Shown: positions 49,513-59,745, numbered from the stretch's first letter. The stretch: DNA of 64,000 nucleotides from Methylotenera mobilis JLW8 (GCF_000023705.1 NC_012968.1:186001-250000), one strand, 5' to 3'. Made by a program: numbers and translations. Notes: a model not told the origin generated them from the letters alone.

Positions 49513-51642
49513 ATGTTTAATAAATTTACTAAAAGTATTCAATACGGCGCGCATACGCTAACCCTTGAAACCGGTGAAATCTCACGCCAAGCAGATGCTG
49601 CGGTGATGGTGAGCTACGGTGACACGGTAGTGTTAGTGGCCGTAACCAGCAAGCGTGAAGTTAAAGCCGGTCAGGACTTCTTCCCTTTGACTGTAGACTA
49701 CATGGAAAAAACCTATGCTGCGGGCAAAATCCCAGGTGGTTTTTTCAAACGCGAGGGCCGTCCTTCAGAAAAGGAAACGTTGACTAGCCGTTTGATCGAT
49801 CGTCCATTACGTCCTCTGTTCCCAGAAGCGTTCTATAACGAAGTGCAAGTGGTGGCAACTGTGTTGTCATCAGACCCTGAAATCGATGCGGATATTCCTG
49901 CAATTATCGGTGCATCTGCGGCAATGTCATTATCTGGTATTCCATACTATGGTCCACTAGGTGCTGCACGTGTTGGTTATATCAACGATGAGTATGTATT
50001 AAACCCAACTAAAGCCCAGTTGGAAGAAACTGAGTTGGACTTGGTTGTTGCAGCAACTGAAAGTGCTGTAATGATGGTGGAATCTGAAGCTAAAGAGTTG
50101 TCAGAAGAAGTGATGCTAGGCGCAGTTGTTTATGGTCACGAGCAAATGCAAGCTGTGATTAAAATGATTAGCGAATTAGCTGCTGAAGCGGGTAAAGATG
50201 CTTGGGACTGGGTTGCGCCAGAGCCAGACACTGCATTGATTGAGAAAGTAGCAAGCTTGGCTGCTGCTGATATCAATGCTGCTTTCCAAATTAAAGCTAA
50301 AGGCGCACGTTCAGCTAAGTTAGAAGAAATCACCAGCCGTGTATTGGCTGAGTTGATTACAGAAGAAACTTCAACCACTGAAGCCAACAAAATTAAAAAT
50401 GAAATCTTTAATTTAGAAGCTAAAACTGTACGTAGCCAAATTCTAAATGGCGAGCCGCGTATTGACGGTCGTGATACACGCACTGTGCGTCCTATCAGCA
50501 TCCGTACTGGCGTATTGCCGCGCACTCACGGTTCTGCATTGTTCACCCGTGGTGAAACACAGGCTTTGGTTGTAGCAACTTTAGGTACAGGCCGTGATGA
50601 GCAAATCATCGACGCGCTGCAAGGTGAGTATGCAGACCGCTTTATGTTGCATTACAACATGCCTCCGTACGCAACTGGTGAAACTGGCCGTGTAGGTACG
50701 CCAAAACGCCGCGAAATCGGCCATGGTCGTTTAGCTAAGCGCGCTTTGGTAGCTGCATTGCCAGCTAAAGAAGATTTCGATTACACCATGCGTGTGGTTT
50801 CTGAAATTACAGAATCTAACGGTTCAAGCTCTATGGCTTCCGTATGTGGTGGCTGTTTGGCATTGATGGACGCTGGTGTGCCGATGAAAAATCACGTTGC
50901 AGGTATTGCGATGGGTTTGATCAAAGAAGGTAATCGCGTAGCGGTATTGACTGACATTTTAGGTGATGAAGATCACTTGGGTGATATGGACTTTAAAGTA
51001 GCTGGTACAGAAGATGGTATCACTGCGTTGCAAATGGACATTAAAATCACCGGCATCACTGCACAAATTATGCAAGTGGCTCTAGCGCAAGCTAAAGAAG
51101 GTCGCGCGCATATCTTGGGTATCATGAAGCAAGCGGTGAGTGGCGCTAATACAGAAATGTCACAATTTGCACCACGCATCATCACCATGAAGATCAATCC
51201 TGAGAAAATCCGTGATGTAATCGGTAAAGGTGGCGCGGTTATTCGTGCTTTAACTGAAGAAACCGGCACTACGATTGATATCGAAGATGACGGTACAGTG
51301 AAAATTGCATGCACAAGCTCAGAGCAAGGTGCGGAAGCGCAACGTCGCATTGCAGAAATCACTGCTGAAGTGGAAGTTGGCCAAACTTACGAAGGTACTG
51401 TGATCAAGTTGCTTGATTTCGGTGCAATCGTAACATTGATTCCAGGTAAAGATGGCTTGCTACACATTTCACAAATCGCACATCAACGCGTAAATGCAGT
51501 TGCTGACTTCTTGAAAGAGGGCGATGTAGTGAAGGTGAAAGTGGTTGAGGCTGATGAGAAAGGCCGTGTACGTCTAAGCATGAAAGCTTTGATTGACCCG
51601 CCAGCTGCAGAAGCTAAAGCTGAAACAGAAGCTGACGAGTAA
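49513..51642 (+). CDS. pnp: Polyribonucleotide nucleotidyltransferase (PNPase)
   Basis: Phosphorolytic 3'-5' exoribonuclease of the RNA degradosome. 709 residues: two RNase PH-like domains (about 10-225 and 310-540; [33 protein letters not shown]), a KH domain ([20 protein letters not shown]) and a C-terminal S1 domain ([20 protein letters not shown]). GGAAAA precedes the ATG. A strong bidirectional terminator follows. Confidence 0.98.
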   Translation: MFNKFTKSIQYGAHTLTLETGEISRQADAAVMVSYGDTVVLVAVTSKREVKAGQDFFPLTVDYMEKTYAAGKIPGGFFKREGRPSEKETLTSRLIDRPLRPLFPEAFYNEVQVVATVLSSDPEIDADIPAIIGASAAMSLSGIPYYGPLGAARVGYINDEYVLNPTKAQLEETELDLVVAATESAVMMVESEAKELSEEVMLGAVVYGHEQMQAVIKMISELAAEAGKDAWDWVAPEPDTALIEKVASLAAADINAAFQIKAKGARSAKLEEITSRVLAELITEETSTTEANKIKNEIFNLEAKTVRSQILNGEPRIDGRDTRTVRPISIRTGVLPRTHGSALFTRGETQALVVATLGTGRDEQIIDALQGEYADRFMLHYNMPPYATGETGRVGTPKRREIGHGRLAKRALVAALPAKEDFDYTMRVVSEITESNGSSSMASVCGGCLALMDAGVPMKNHVAGIAMGLIKEGNRVAVLTDILGDEDHLGDMDFKVAGTEDGITALQMDIKITGITAQIMQVALAQAKEGRAHILGIMKQAVSGANTEMSQFAPRIITMKINPEKIRDVIGKGGAVIRALTEETGTTIDIEDDGTVKIACTSSEQGAEAQRRIAEITAEVEVGQTYEGTVIKLLDFGAIVTLIPGKDGLLHISQIAHQRVNAVADFLKEGDVVKVKVVEADEKGRVRLSMKALIDPPAAEAKAETEADE

Positions 51643-51666
51643 TACGCTAGGCGTGTCACTTGTTAC

Positions 51667-51702
51667 ATAACAAAAAGCCCGCATATGCGGGCTTTTTGTT
51701 AT
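51667..51702. terminator. Bidirectional terminator between pnp and dksA
   Basis: A perfect 36-base palindrome (ATAACAAAAAGCCCGC and its reverse complement around ATAT). Each strand ends in five T, so it serves both convergent genes. Confidence 0.92.
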
Positions 51703-51751
51703 CAATTTTTTAATGAATAAGCGTAGCGGCTTAGATATTAAATAGAGCTGG

Positions 51752-52174
51752 TTATTTAGCTACTTGACGTTCTCTTAGTTCGTCTAGCGTTTTGCAGTCT
51801 ATGCATAGGGTAGCAGTAGGACGCGCCTCCAGACGTTTCAGGCCAATTTCAATGCCGCAGCCTTCGCAGTAGCCGTACTCATCGTGCTCAATATTGCGTA
51901 GGGTTTCATCAATTTTCTTAATGAGTTTGCGCTCGCGATCGCGGTTGCGTAACTCCAACGTCATGTCAGATTCTTGGCTGGCTCTATCGTTCGGGTCAGC
52001 AAACATCGTCACTTCATCCTGCATGGTGTGCACGGTGCGGTCGAGTTCTTCGCTTAACTCAGCTTTCCAGTCATTTAAAATTGAACGAAAGTGGTTGAGT
52101 TGAGCCTTGCTCATGTATTCTTCATCAGGCTTCGGCTGATAAGGCGTGAATTGCTTACTAATTACATCTGCCAT
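51752..52174 (-). CDS. dksA: RNA polymerase-binding transcription factor DksA
   Basis: Works with ppGpp to control rRNA and amino-acid promoters from the secondary channel of RNA polymerase. ATG 52174 (MADVISKQFTPYQPKPDEEY) gives 140 residues; a longer frame upstream is hydrophobic and unlike the family. The coiled-coil tip has DPNDRASQESD with both acidic residues (Asp60, Asp63), and the zinc finger has Cys103, 106, 124 and 127 (CEGCGIEIGL, LCIDC). It fits with the spoT and rpoZ genes elsewhere in the window. Confidence 0.96.
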   Translation of the reverse strand: MADVISKQFTPYQPKPDEEYMSKAQLNHFRSILNDWKAELSEELDRTVHTMQDEVTMFADPNDRASQESDMTLELRNRDRERKLIKKIDETLRNIEHDEYGYCEGCGIEIGLKRLEARPTATLCIDCKTLDELRERQVAK

Positions 52175-52322
52175 AATAATTACCCAAATACAAAAAATTA
52201 AAATTATTGAAAACTGAGCCAGCAAAATGCTAGCACCTAAAATCAGCGCATGAGTGTACACTGATTAATGGTTTGATGCAAAAGCGTAATCAGTGTGCTT
52301 CTATCCAATTGATTTTATATGA

Positions 52323-53189
52323 TTAAATTGCACCGCCTTGTTCGCTAAGTTCCAAGGAGAGTAATGTATTCTCCATCAGGGTGGCAACGGTCATCGGGCC
52401 AACGCCACCTGGTACCGGGGTAATCCAGCCAGCGCGTTCTTTTGCTACGGTGAAATCTACATCACCACAAATACGGCCATCCTCCAGGCGGTTGATGCCG
52501 ATATCAATGACAATGGCTCCCGGCTTGATCCACTCGCCTTTGATTAAGCCAGGCTTGCCGGCAGCTGCAACCACGATGTCAGCCTGTGCAACCATTTTAG
52601 CCAGGTCTTTGGTATGGCGGTGGCAACTGGTCACGGTGCAGCCGGCTAGCAGAAGCTCTAGACCCATCGGGCGACCCACATGGTTGGATACGCCAACGAC
52701 CAATGCATCCAGCCCCATTGGGTTGATGCCGATAGCTTCTAACATTTTAATCACGCCAAATGGTGTGCATGAGCGTAGCGTAGGTTGGCGTACTGCCAAT
52801 CGTCCAATATTGTATGGGTGAAAGCCGTCTACATCTTTGCTCGGACTAATACATTCAATGATGTGTTCTTCTTCGATTTGCGGCGGCAGTGGTGACTGCA
52901 CCAGAATACCGTCTATCGTGTTGTCTTGGTTTAGCTGTGTGATTAAGGTGAGTAATTCTTGTTCAGTAGTCGATGCTGGCAAGTTATAGGCAACGGAGCG
53001 AATGCCCACTTTTTCGCAAGCTAGACGTTTGTTACGCACATAGATGGCGGAGGCGGGATCCTCGCCTAACAAGATAACCGCAAGACCTGGCGCTCGTTTG
53101 TTGGCTAACAGGCGTTGGTTGATTCTTTCTTTGATTGAGTCTAATAAATTGTCGGCAATTGCTTTGCCATTGATAATTTGAGCAGTCAT
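52323..53189 (-). CDS. folD: Methylenetetrahydrofolate dehydrogenase/cyclohydrolase
   Basis: Interconverts methylene-, methenyl- and formyl-tetrahydrofolate with NADP. 288 residues with the catalytic Lys in [13 protein letters not shown], the stretch [10 protein letters not shown], and the NADP-binding [15 protein letters not shown] and [15 protein letters not shown]. In a methylotroph it also carries one-carbon units; the sequence itself does not show that. Single leftward gene between dksA and the tRNA array. Confidence 0.97.
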   Translation of the reverse strand: MTAQIINGKAIADNLLDSIKERINQRLLANKRAPGLAVILLGEDPASAIYVRNKRLACEKVGIRSVAYNLPASTTEQELLTLITQLNQDNTIDGILVQSPLPPQIEEEHIIECISPSKDVDGFHPYNIGRLAVRQPTLRSCTPFGVIKMLEAIGINPMGLDALVVGVSNHVGRPMGLELLLAGCTVTSCHRHTKDLAKMVAQADIVVAAAGKPGLIKGEWIKPGAIVIDIGINRLEDGRICGDVDFTVAKERAGWITPVPGGVGPMTVATLMENTLLSLELSEQGGAI

Positions 53190-53292
53190 TGGGTATCAGA
53201 ATCTAAAAATTCAATTAATTTATGAAATAAAGTGCTATTTTAGCATATAGCGATTGACCTTAATCTTAGTTTTGGTTATATTACTGCCTCTT

Positions 53293-53369
53293 CGGCGTGT
53301 AGCGTAGCCTGGTAGCGCGCCTGCTTTGGGAGCAGGATGTCGGGAGTTCGAATCTCTCCACGCCGACCA
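53293..53369 (+). tRNA. tRNA-Pro (TGG)
   Basis: 77 bases including CCA. Anticodon TGG in CTTTGGGAG; CGGCGTG pairs with CACGCCG. Confidence 0.97.
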
Positions 53370-53475
53370 AAATTTTTGGGTGTTAGAAGTAAATGCTTTT
53401 AACACCCAAATTAAAAGTCAGCCCGAAAAATTAGTGCTTTATGTTGTAGATGATGTAAAGCCTTGTAACCAAAAT

Positions 53476-53552
53476 CTGCCCGTAGCTCAACCGGATAGAG
53501 CACCAGCCTTCTAAGCTGGGGGTTACAGGTTCGATTCCTGTCGGGCAGGCCA
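53476..53552 (+). tRNA. tRNA-Arg (TCT)
   Basis: 77 bases including CCA. Anticodon TCT in CTTCTAAG; acceptor CTGCCCG pairs with CGGGCAG. Confidence 0.97.
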
Positions 53553-53570
53553 GTTTTATAAAGTCTCTAT

Positions 53571-53647
53571 GGTGGCTGTAGCTCAGTTGGTAGAGTCCAG
53601 GATTGTGATTCCTGTTGTCGTGGGTTCGAGCCCCATCAGCCACCCCA
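53571..53647 (+). tRNA. tRNA-His (GTG), probable integration site
   Basis: 77 bases including CCA. Anticodon GTG in ATTGTGATT; the extra 5' G of tRNA-His is encoded. An integrase gene starts 100 bases behind its 3' end, so this end is the likely attachment site. Confidence 0.97.
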
Positions 53648-53747
53648 TTTTCTGATTGCTGTTTAAAATTATATACTTAGGTGTATATTAATAACTTAAA
53701 CAGTAGCATCAAGGGTAGCACTTCCAAGTCATTACTTGGAGAAAGTG

Positions 53748-55202
53748 ATGCCCACACCCTCAAGAACGTACCAAAAAGCCTCAGGCATGTATTACATACG
53801 CCTGCTGGTGCCTAAAAAGCTCGTTCCCTATACTCACCATCAAAAAATCATTTATAGTCTTAAAACCAAGGATAGAAGTGTTGCTTACGTCCGGGCATTA
53901 AAGATTAATCTTGCATTTGAAGAGTGGCTTAAAAGTATGGCGATAGACGATAGCAAAAGATTCCCAGAGCTTAAAGTTGAACATGAGGGTACTACGTATG
54001 ACTTTAACCTTGATAGTCCAGCAGAAAAGGCTGCTTATGATGGTTTAGTCGAGCGGATAGGTATGAAAGTACCAAAAGCTATAGTACCCCCTCCAAAATT
54101 GTATTCGTTGGATGACGGCTTTAAAAGCTGGAAGAGCGCAACTTATAAAGTTTATTCTGAAGGTACACGCAATGCTTACTACCCTAGAGTGGTTAAGTTC
54201 ATCGATTATGCGCGTTCAAAGAAAATCACAGATGTAGAAGCTGTGAAAAAAACATTCGCTACTGCTTATAGAGACCATATCAATATTGAAGAAGCCAGCC
54301 CACTTACAGTTGATAACCACACCAAAGCGATCAAGCAGTTTTTTGACTACTTAATTAAAATTGAAGAGTATCGATTTGAAAATCCATTTGCCAATTTACA
54401 TTTAGTAAAAAAATCACAGTTAAAGTCGGTCACAGATAGCTATGTGCGTTTTAGACCAGAAGAGATTGGCAGGTTGTTCGAAGTTGAAGGTTATTTCAAA
54501 CGCTTTAAAAAGCCAGATTTGTTCTACTCTCCCCTGATAGCACTAACGATGGGACTCAGATTGGAAGAGGTTGCACAGCTTCGCGTGACAGATATTTATG
54601 ATAGCGATGGTACCTGGGTTATTGATATCAATGAATATGGGGATGACAAAGAGCTAAAAACTGAGTCATCAAAACGCATCTTACCAATCCCTAGATTTAT
54701 GCTTAAAACTAACTTTCTGGATTATCACGCATATGTTCTGAAAACTTATGGTGAAGACTCCCATTTATATCCGTATCTCATCAAAACGAAAAATGGATAC
54801 GGTAAAAATGTAGGATATAACTTTACAAAGCATAAGCAAGAGCTGATTAAAGTGGATGAGGAGTTGAAAACGTTCCACAGCTTAAGAAAAACGCTCAGTG
54901 CCAAAATGGATGATGCAAAATACCCATCACATTTACGCAAGTCTATTCTTGGGCATCATATTGAGTTCGATATCACTAACGAGACTTATGGAAGTGAAGA
55001 GGCTGGGGCTAAAAGTAAGGAACATTTTTCCTTAAGTTATATGCTGACACACCTCAACCAAATTGAGCATGGTGTGGATTTTGGCGAATTTCATTTTGAC
55101 TTTGAGTCAGATGGTTTTATGTATGACTTAGTCAGGAGTATGAAAAGAAAAGCAGCAAAGAAAGCGTTCGAGGCAGAAAAGAAGAAGGCAGCCAGCCAGT
55201 AG
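53748..55202 (+). CDS. Tyrosine recombinase (integrase)
   Basis: Site-specific recombinase of 484 residues that would insert the element at tRNA-His. The start is ATG 53748 (MPTPSRTYQKASGMYYIRLL) with GGAG 6 bases upstream, chosen over the TTG at 53736. The N-terminal 60 residues look like the DUF6538 arm-binding domain; a core-binding domain covers about 120-225. The catalytic residues are present: Arg271 (GLRLEEVAQLR), His377 and Arg380 (FHSLRKTL), His403 (LGHH) and the nucleophile Tyr414 (NETYGS). The gene therefore looks intact. The protein ends in a Lys/Ala-rich tail. Confidence 0.93.
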   Translation: MPTPSRTYQKASGMYYIRLLVPKKLVPYTHHQKIIYSLKTKDRSVAYVRALKINLAFEEWLKSMAIDDSKRFPELKVEHEGTTYDFNLDSPAEKAAYDGLVERIGMKVPKAIVPPPKLYSLDDGFKSWKSATYKVYSEGTRNAYYPRVVKFIDYARSKKITDVEAVKKTFATAYRDHINIEEASPLTVDNHTKAIKQFFDYLIKIEEYRFENPFANLHLVKKSQLKSVTDSYVRFRPEEIGRLFEVEGYFKRFKKPDLFYSPLIALTMGLRLEEVAQLRVTDIYDSDGTWVIDINEYGDDKELKTESSKRILPIPRFMLKTNFLDYHAYVLKTYGEDSHLYPYLIKTKNGYGKNVGYNFTKHKQELIKVDEELKTFHSLRKTLSAKMDDAKYPSHLRKSILGHHIEFDITNETYGSEEAGAKSKEHFSLSYMLTHLNQIEHGVDFGEFHFDFESDGFMYDLVRSMKRKAAKKAFEAEKKKAASQ

Positions 55203-55213
55203 CAGGAATCTAT

Positions 55214-55558
55214 TTATGGTTTTAAGCGAAGATAGAGTTTTTGTATGGTCTCTAAAATCATATTCCTATCTTCGCTATTCAGTTTAGCCAGCATGCTTTT
55301 AATCTGCTCAGCCTGATCGTCAGGTCTATCACTAGATTCAATTAAAAGCTCTTGAATACCACAGCCGAATATTTCGGCTAATTCCGCCAGCCTAATCACG
55401 GTAGGAATAGTTACCCCACGTTCCATTCTAGAAACAGCTTCATAGCCTATTCCAAGCTTTTCGCTGACCTGATCCTGAGTAAGTCCAGCAGCAAGCCTGC
55501 GTTTGGCAATGCTCTGACCTATCTGCTCTGCAAGGTATTTTTTAGATTTTGTCATCAT
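55214..55558 (-). CDS. XRE-family transcriptional regulator
   Basis: A 114-residue DNA-binding protein with an N-terminal helix-turn-helix (about 10-65, AAGLTQDQVSEKLGIGYEAV then SRMERG) of the lambda-repressor type and a short C-terminal helical part. It starts 94 bases from the divergent lipoprotein gene, and the space between carries several GTTGA/TCAAC inverted repeats which it may bind to control itself and the neighbour. Found inside the element, so probably an element regulator. Confidence 0.9.
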   Translation of the reverse strand: MMTKSKKYLAEQIGQSIAKRRLAAGLTQDQVSEKLGIGYEAVSRMERGVTIPTVIRLAELAEIFGCGIQELLIESSDRPDDQAEQIKSMLAKLNSEDRNMILETIQKLYLRLKP

Positions 55559-55565
55559 AATTAAC

Positions 55566-55638
55566 TCAACCTATATAGTTGACTATCAACCATTTGACAT
55601 GAAGTGCTTATTACGTTGAAATACAACCTTTAAGGTTG
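55566..55638. promoter_or_regulatory. Operator cluster in the xre-lipoprotein gap
   Basis: Three inverted repeats built on GTTGA/TCAAC: TCAAC-N7-GTTGA (55566-55582), GTTGA-cta-TCAAC (55578-55590) and CAACCTT-t-AAGGTTG (55624-55638). TTGACA (55594-55599) with TGAAAT (55617-55622, 17-base spacer) is a likely rightward promoter, so the sites flank it. Confidence 0.6.
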
Positions 55639-55652
55639 AATAAGGAGCGTTT

Positions 55653-55928
55653 GTGAGGGAAATAGGTTTATTAATTATGTTGTTACTTTTGTCAGCCTGC
55701 GGATCAAAGCTAAGTGGTGAATATGCAGATAAGACGGGCACAGTAAGTTATACGTTTGGCACGGGGGATAAAGTTTTCATGAGTGCCTTAGGTATTGAAT
55801 CTGAAGGCAAGTATGAGATAGATGGCGATAGGGTAAAGGTGGAAAACAATGGTCAGAATGTTGTCTTCACAATACTAGAGGATGGTTCAATAAAAACACC
55901 GTTTGGTAATCTAAAGAAAAAACAATAA
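55653..55928 (+). CDS. Small lipoprotein of unknown function
   Basis: A 91-residue protein with a lipoprotein signal: a basic start, a Leu-rich core and a lipobox LLLLSACGSK with Cys16. The mature part is small and beta-rich (SGEYADKTGTVSYTFGTGDK) with repeated Gly-rich turns. The start is GTG at 55653 with AAGGAG 6 bases before it. I do not recognise a named family. It shares a transcript with the following gene (gap of 11 bases) and probably sits in the inner or outer membrane. Confidence 0.82.
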   Translation: MREIGLLIMLLLLSACGSKLSGEYADKTGTVSYTFGTGDKVFMSALGIESEGKYEIDGDRVKVENNGQNVVFTILEDGSIKTPFGNLKKKQ

Positions 55929-55939
55929 AGGAGCTGGCT

Positions 55940-56479
55940 GTGAAGATTTTTTTTGGTGTGATACTCATTTTGATTGGTTATGTATATTCTCAGGAGATGC
56001 ATAACTCTCTGTTTCTTTTGATAGGTGGTGGCATTGGCGGTTGGTTGATATGGCAACCTATAGGAAACAGTTTAAAAGACGCTAGCAAGAAAAAAGAATG
56101 GTTAGGTTTAGCGGAGGGGTGCCAATACCAGCATTATCATAAGAGTACGGGCATCGGGATGAATACTGCAACGCGCCAAGTATATTTATTTGATGGAGAT
56201 AAGTTTAAGAGGTATGACTTTACCGACATTCGTAACTGGTCATATAGCGTGCTAACAGGAGGCACTACTATGAGCAACCGAACATTGGCTGAAGGCGCTC
56301 ATAACAGCCGTCAAAATAAAGAAAATGAAGCAGGATCAGGATTATTTCTAGATGTAAAAGATATAGACCATCCTGAATGGCGAGTGGCTTTCCCTTGGCA
56401 TGCTACTAACAATAGAAAAACTGAAGTAGAACTAAAAAGATGGATGGAAATTTTTCAGCAAAATATTAACGAAAAATAG
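55940..56479 (+). CDS. Membrane protein of unknown function (DUF4755-like)
   Basis: A 179-residue protein with two short hydrophobic segments at the N-terminus (about 1-17 and 25-42) and a cytoplasmic or periplasmic domain with GIGMNTATRQVYLFDGDKFK, YDFTDIRNWSYSV and DHPEWRVAFPWH. The pattern resembles DUF4755 proteins of prophages and genomic islands; I am only moderately sure of that name. GTG start at 55940 with AAAGGAG before it. Paired with the lipoprotein gene; the function is unknown. Confidence 0.75.
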   Translation: MKIFFGVILILIGYVYSQEMHNSLFLLIGGGIGGWLIWQPIGNSLKDASKKKEWLGLAEGCQYQHYHKSTGIGMNTATRQVYLFDGDKFKRYDFTDIRNWSYSVLTGGTTMSNRTLAEGAHNSRQNKENEAGSGLFLDVKDIDHPEWRVAFPWHATNNRKTEVELKRWMEIFQQNINEK

Positions 56480-56523
56480 CTAGAGGGACACTAATAACCA
56501 GCTCGCTAGATATTGGTGTCCAC

Positions 56524-59500
56524 TTAGCCTTTTGTTAATTCTGTAGCAATCATTTCAGCTTGTTTCATGATTGTCTCGGTTGCTAGTAACTGCATATCAG
56601 GCGGGTAGCCAAATTGGCGCAGAGTGCGTTTTATGATCACTTTCAGTTTGGCTTTGACGTTTTCCTTAATCGTCCAGTCAATGGATGCATTTTCTCTAAC
56701 ACGTTGTGTTAATACAACGGCTAGCTCACGTAGCTGCTCGTGTTGCATAAGTTCTTTAGCACTATTATTGCTAGCAACGGCTGAGTAAAAGGCATACTCA
56801 AACTCAGATAAGCCAAGCCCTTTAGCTTCATTATCAGAGGCGACAATCTCTTTACTAATCTTAATCAACTCATCCATGACCTCTGCTGCAGTGAGTATTT
56901 TGTTGTGATACTTTTTGATGGCGTTCTCTAACATTTCCATCAAGCTTTTACTTTGCACTAGGTTCTTCTTGGCACGTACTTTGAGTTCATCATTGAGCAA
57001 TTTTTTAAGCACTTCCAGTGCGACATTTTTATGCTCATGGTTTTTAAGCTCAAGTAAAAACTCTTCAGACAATATAGAGATGTCAGGCTTCTTGATGCCA
57101 GCAGCATCAAATACATCAATTACTTGTTCAGATACTAAGGCTTGATCAATCACCTGGCGTATAGTGGTTTCAATTTCCTCATCTGTTCTACCATTGCCTG
57201 TGCTGTCAAATTTAGCTAGTCGTGCTTTTACAGCTTGAAAGAAAGCAACCTCATCTTTGACATCCATGGCTTGATCGTGTGGAATGGCAATCGCAAAAGC
57301 TTGAGATAATGCAGTCACCTCATTCACATAACGTCGCTTGCCATCATCAATGCCAAGAATGTGCTCTTCAGCAGCAAGGATTAAAGAGAGTTTTTTGGAG
57401 GTGTCGGCTTCAAAGTAATCTTCATAAGGAAAGCCGTGATACATGTCAGAGACAATTTCTAGCTTTTCTAACATCAGAGCTACTGCTTGCTCTTGTGTTT
57501 CTGCTGGGTTACCTTTGCCACCGGCATCAGAATAAAATGACAACGCTTCTTTAAGGTCTGATGCAATACCAAGATAGTCAACTATCAATCCACCTGGCTT
57601 ATCTTTATAAACCCGATTAACCCTAGCAATCGCTTGCATTAGGTTATGACCTTTCATCGGCTTATCAATGTATAAGGTATGCATGCTGGGCGCATCAAAG
57701 CCAGTAAGCCACATATCACGCACGATAACGAGTTTTAATTCGTCGTCAGGGTCTTTCATTCGCTCAGCTAGTGCTTTGCGTTGTAGCTTGGTTGTGTGGT
57801 GTTTGGCAAGCATTGGTCCATCAGCAGAGGCTGCAGTCATCACGACCTTGATGACACCTTTGTGAGGTTCGTTTGAATGCCACTCAGGCTTCAGCTTAAT
57901 AATGGCATCATATAGCTCGGCAGCGATTCTCCGAGACATGCTAACAATCATGCCTTTGCCGTCAAACACTTCCTGTCGTTGCTCAAAGTGGGCGACAATA
58001 TCTTGTGCAACATTTTTAATGCGATTTTCACTACCAATCAATGCTTCAATTTGTGTCCACTTTGCTTTGGCTTTTTGTGTTTCCGTAAGCTCGTCTTGCT
58101 CTAGTTCCTCATCAAGTTCGGCAACAAGCTTCTTGCCTTCATCACTTAATTGAACCTTAGCCAGTCGGCTTTCGTAATAAATACGAACTGTGGCACCATC
58201 TTCAACAGCTTGAGCGATGTCATAAATATCAACATAATTACCAAATACTGCTGGTGTGTTTACATCCGTGCTTTCAATCGGTGTGCCCGTAAAACCCAGA
58301 TAGGTTGCATTTGGTAAAGCATCGCGCATGTATTTAGCAAAGCCATACACAATCTTTTGGCCAATGACATCACCAGCCTTGTTCTTGTCGTCTACAGTTT
58401 TTGCTTTAAAGCCATATTGTGTTCTATGTGCTTCATCAGCAATCACTACAATGTTTCTACGATCAGATAATGTTTCGTAAACATTACCTTCTTCAGGTTG
58501 AAATTTTTGGATGGTAGTAAAAATAACACCACCAGAAGCTACTTTTAAGAGCTCTTTAAGTTGTTGGCGATCCTCTACCTGTTTTGGCTCTTGGCGAAGT
58601 AGTTGTGAGGAAGATGCAAAAGTATCAAACAGCTGGTCATCTAGGTCGTTCCTATCGGTAATTACCAAGATGGTTGGGTTGTTCAGTGCTAGGACAATTT
58701 TGCCTGTATAAAACACCATGGAGAGTGATTTGCCACTGCCTTGAGTATGCCAAACAACACCAGCTTTACGATCTCCATTTGGTTGATTGCGTACATCACT
58801 TAAACCATAACTTGCAGGTGTTTGAGCTAAGCTTACCGCTTCAGCGGTAGCCCTTAATGTTGAGATAACTGCTGCATTCACTGCGTAGTATTGATGGTAT
58901 GCAGCAAGCTTCTTGACTGTACTAATGCTGATTAGACCTGGAGTACCATCAGCTTGTTTTGGACCTTCTTTGGAAGATTTCTCAAACACAATGAAATGAC
59001 GAATCAAATCCAGCAATGTTGATTTGTTCAACATGCCGTTGATTAATGTTTCTAATTGGCCGGTAAGCTTTGATGCCTCACTTTTACCATCAGCAGTTTT
59101 CCACGCCATAAAACGACTAAATCCGGCAGAGATAGAACCAGCTTTTGCTTCTAGTCCATCTGAAACAATTACAAAACCATTGTAGGTAAATAGGCTAGGG
59201 ATGGTTTCTTTGTAGGTATTTAGTTGCTGGTATGCAGTTTTAATGGTGGCGTTTTCATCGGCTGCATTTTTAAGTTCAATGACTACCAGTGGAATGCCAT
59301 TTACAAACAAAATCACATCTGGTCGTTTATTTTGGTTGTTTTCAATGATCTTGAATTGATTCGCTACAACAAAGTCATTGTTTTGTGGGTTGATAAAATC
59401 AATCAACCATACCAAGTCACCGCGTTGTAAGCCATCTTTTTGATAACTTACATTCACACCCTCTCTAAGTAATCTGTGAAATGTTTCGTTATTAGCTAGC

Positions 59501-59745
59501 AGTTCAGGGGAGCTAATACGTTGGATAGTTTTAATTGCTTCGTCTAAAGCTGTGGCAGGTAGGGTAGGGTTAATACGTGTAATGGCATTGCGCAGGCGAC
59601 TGAGTAAAAGCACCTCAGCAAAGCTTTCACGTTCTGGGGTGGTTGAGTCGGGCGCAATATCCGGCGCATATACATAGCTAAACCCAAGCGCTTGCAGGCG
59701 CTCAATGGCTAAGGTTTCGATATCAGATTCTGTGATTTTCGACAT
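56524..59745 (-). CDS. hsdR: Type I restriction enzyme, R (HsdR) subunit
   Basis: The motor and nuclease subunit of a type I restriction-modification enzyme; cuts unmodified DNA after ATP-driven translocation. 1073 residues: an N-terminal nuclease domain with Asp143, Glu157 and Lys159 (RPDVILF, VVIELKNA), a helicase core with Walker A TQGSGKS (334-340), DEAH box ADEAHRTQYG, GFTGTPIE and the C-terminal helicase motif RVNRVYKDKPGG, then a helical C-terminal part. All key residues are present. No hsdM or hsdS gene lies in the window; they should stand upstream beyond 64000. The 189-base gap behind its start has hairpins but no gene. Confidence 0.95.
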   Translation of the reverse strand: MSKITESDIETLAIERLQALGFSYVYAPDIAPDSTTPERESFAEVLLLSRLRNAITRINPTLPATALDEAIKTIQRISSPELLANNETFHRLLREGVNVSYQKDGLQRGDLVWLIDFINPQNNDFVVANQFKIIENNQNKRPDVILFVNGIPLVVIELKNAADENATIKTAYQQLNTYKETIPSLFTYNGFVIVSDGLEAKAGSISAGFSRFMAWKTADGKSEASKLTGQLETLINGMLNKSTLLDLIRHFIVFEKSSKEGPKQADGTPGLISISTVKKLAAYHQYYAVNAAVISTLRATAEAVSLAQTPASYGLSDVRNQPNGDRKAGVVWHTQGSGKSLSMVFYTGKIVLALNNPTILVITDRNDLDDQLFDTFASSSQLLRQEPKQVEDRQQLKELLKVASGGVIFTTIQKFQPEEGNVYETLSDRRNIVVIADEAHRTQYGFKAKTVDDKNKAGDVIGQKIVYGFAKYMRDALPNATYLGFTGTPIESTDVNTPAVFGNYVDIYDIAQAVEDGATVRIYYESRLAKVQLSDEGKKLVAELDEELEQDELTETQKAKAKWTQIEALIGSENRIKNVAQDIVAHFEQRQEVFDGKGMIVSMSRRIAAELYDAIIKLKPEWHSNEPHKGVIKVVMTAASADGPMLAKHHTTKLQRKALAERMKDPDDELKLVIVRDMWLTGFDAPSMHTLYIDKPMKGHNLMQAIARVNRVYKDKPGGLIVDYLGIASDLKEALSFYSDAGGKGNPAETQEQAVALMLEKLEIVSDMYHGFPYEDYFEADTSKKLSLILAAEEHILGIDDGKRRYVNEVTALSQAFAIAIPHDQAMDVKDEVAFFQAVKARLAKFDSTGNGRTDEEIETTIRQVIDQALVSEQVIDVFDAAGIKKPDISILSEEFLLELKNHEHKNVALEVLKKLLNDELKVRAKKNLVQSKSLMEMLENAIKKYHNKILTAAEVMDELIKISKEIVASDNEAKGLGLSEFEYAFYSAVASNNSAKELMQHEQLRELAVVLTQRVRENASIDWTIKENVKAKLKVIIKRTLRQFGYPPDMQLLATETIMKQAEMIATELTKG

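Noticed and set aside
50136-51362. Antisense frames of 129 codons opposite pnp
   Set aside because: Shadows of a well-conserved gene; no start signals.
52175-52261. Upstream extension of dksA
   Set aside because: The extra 29 residues are hydrophobic and unlike DksA; the ATG at 52174 fits the family exactly.
56524-59745. A complete type I restriction system
   Set aside because: Only HsdR is present in the window; no methylase or specificity gene can be seen.
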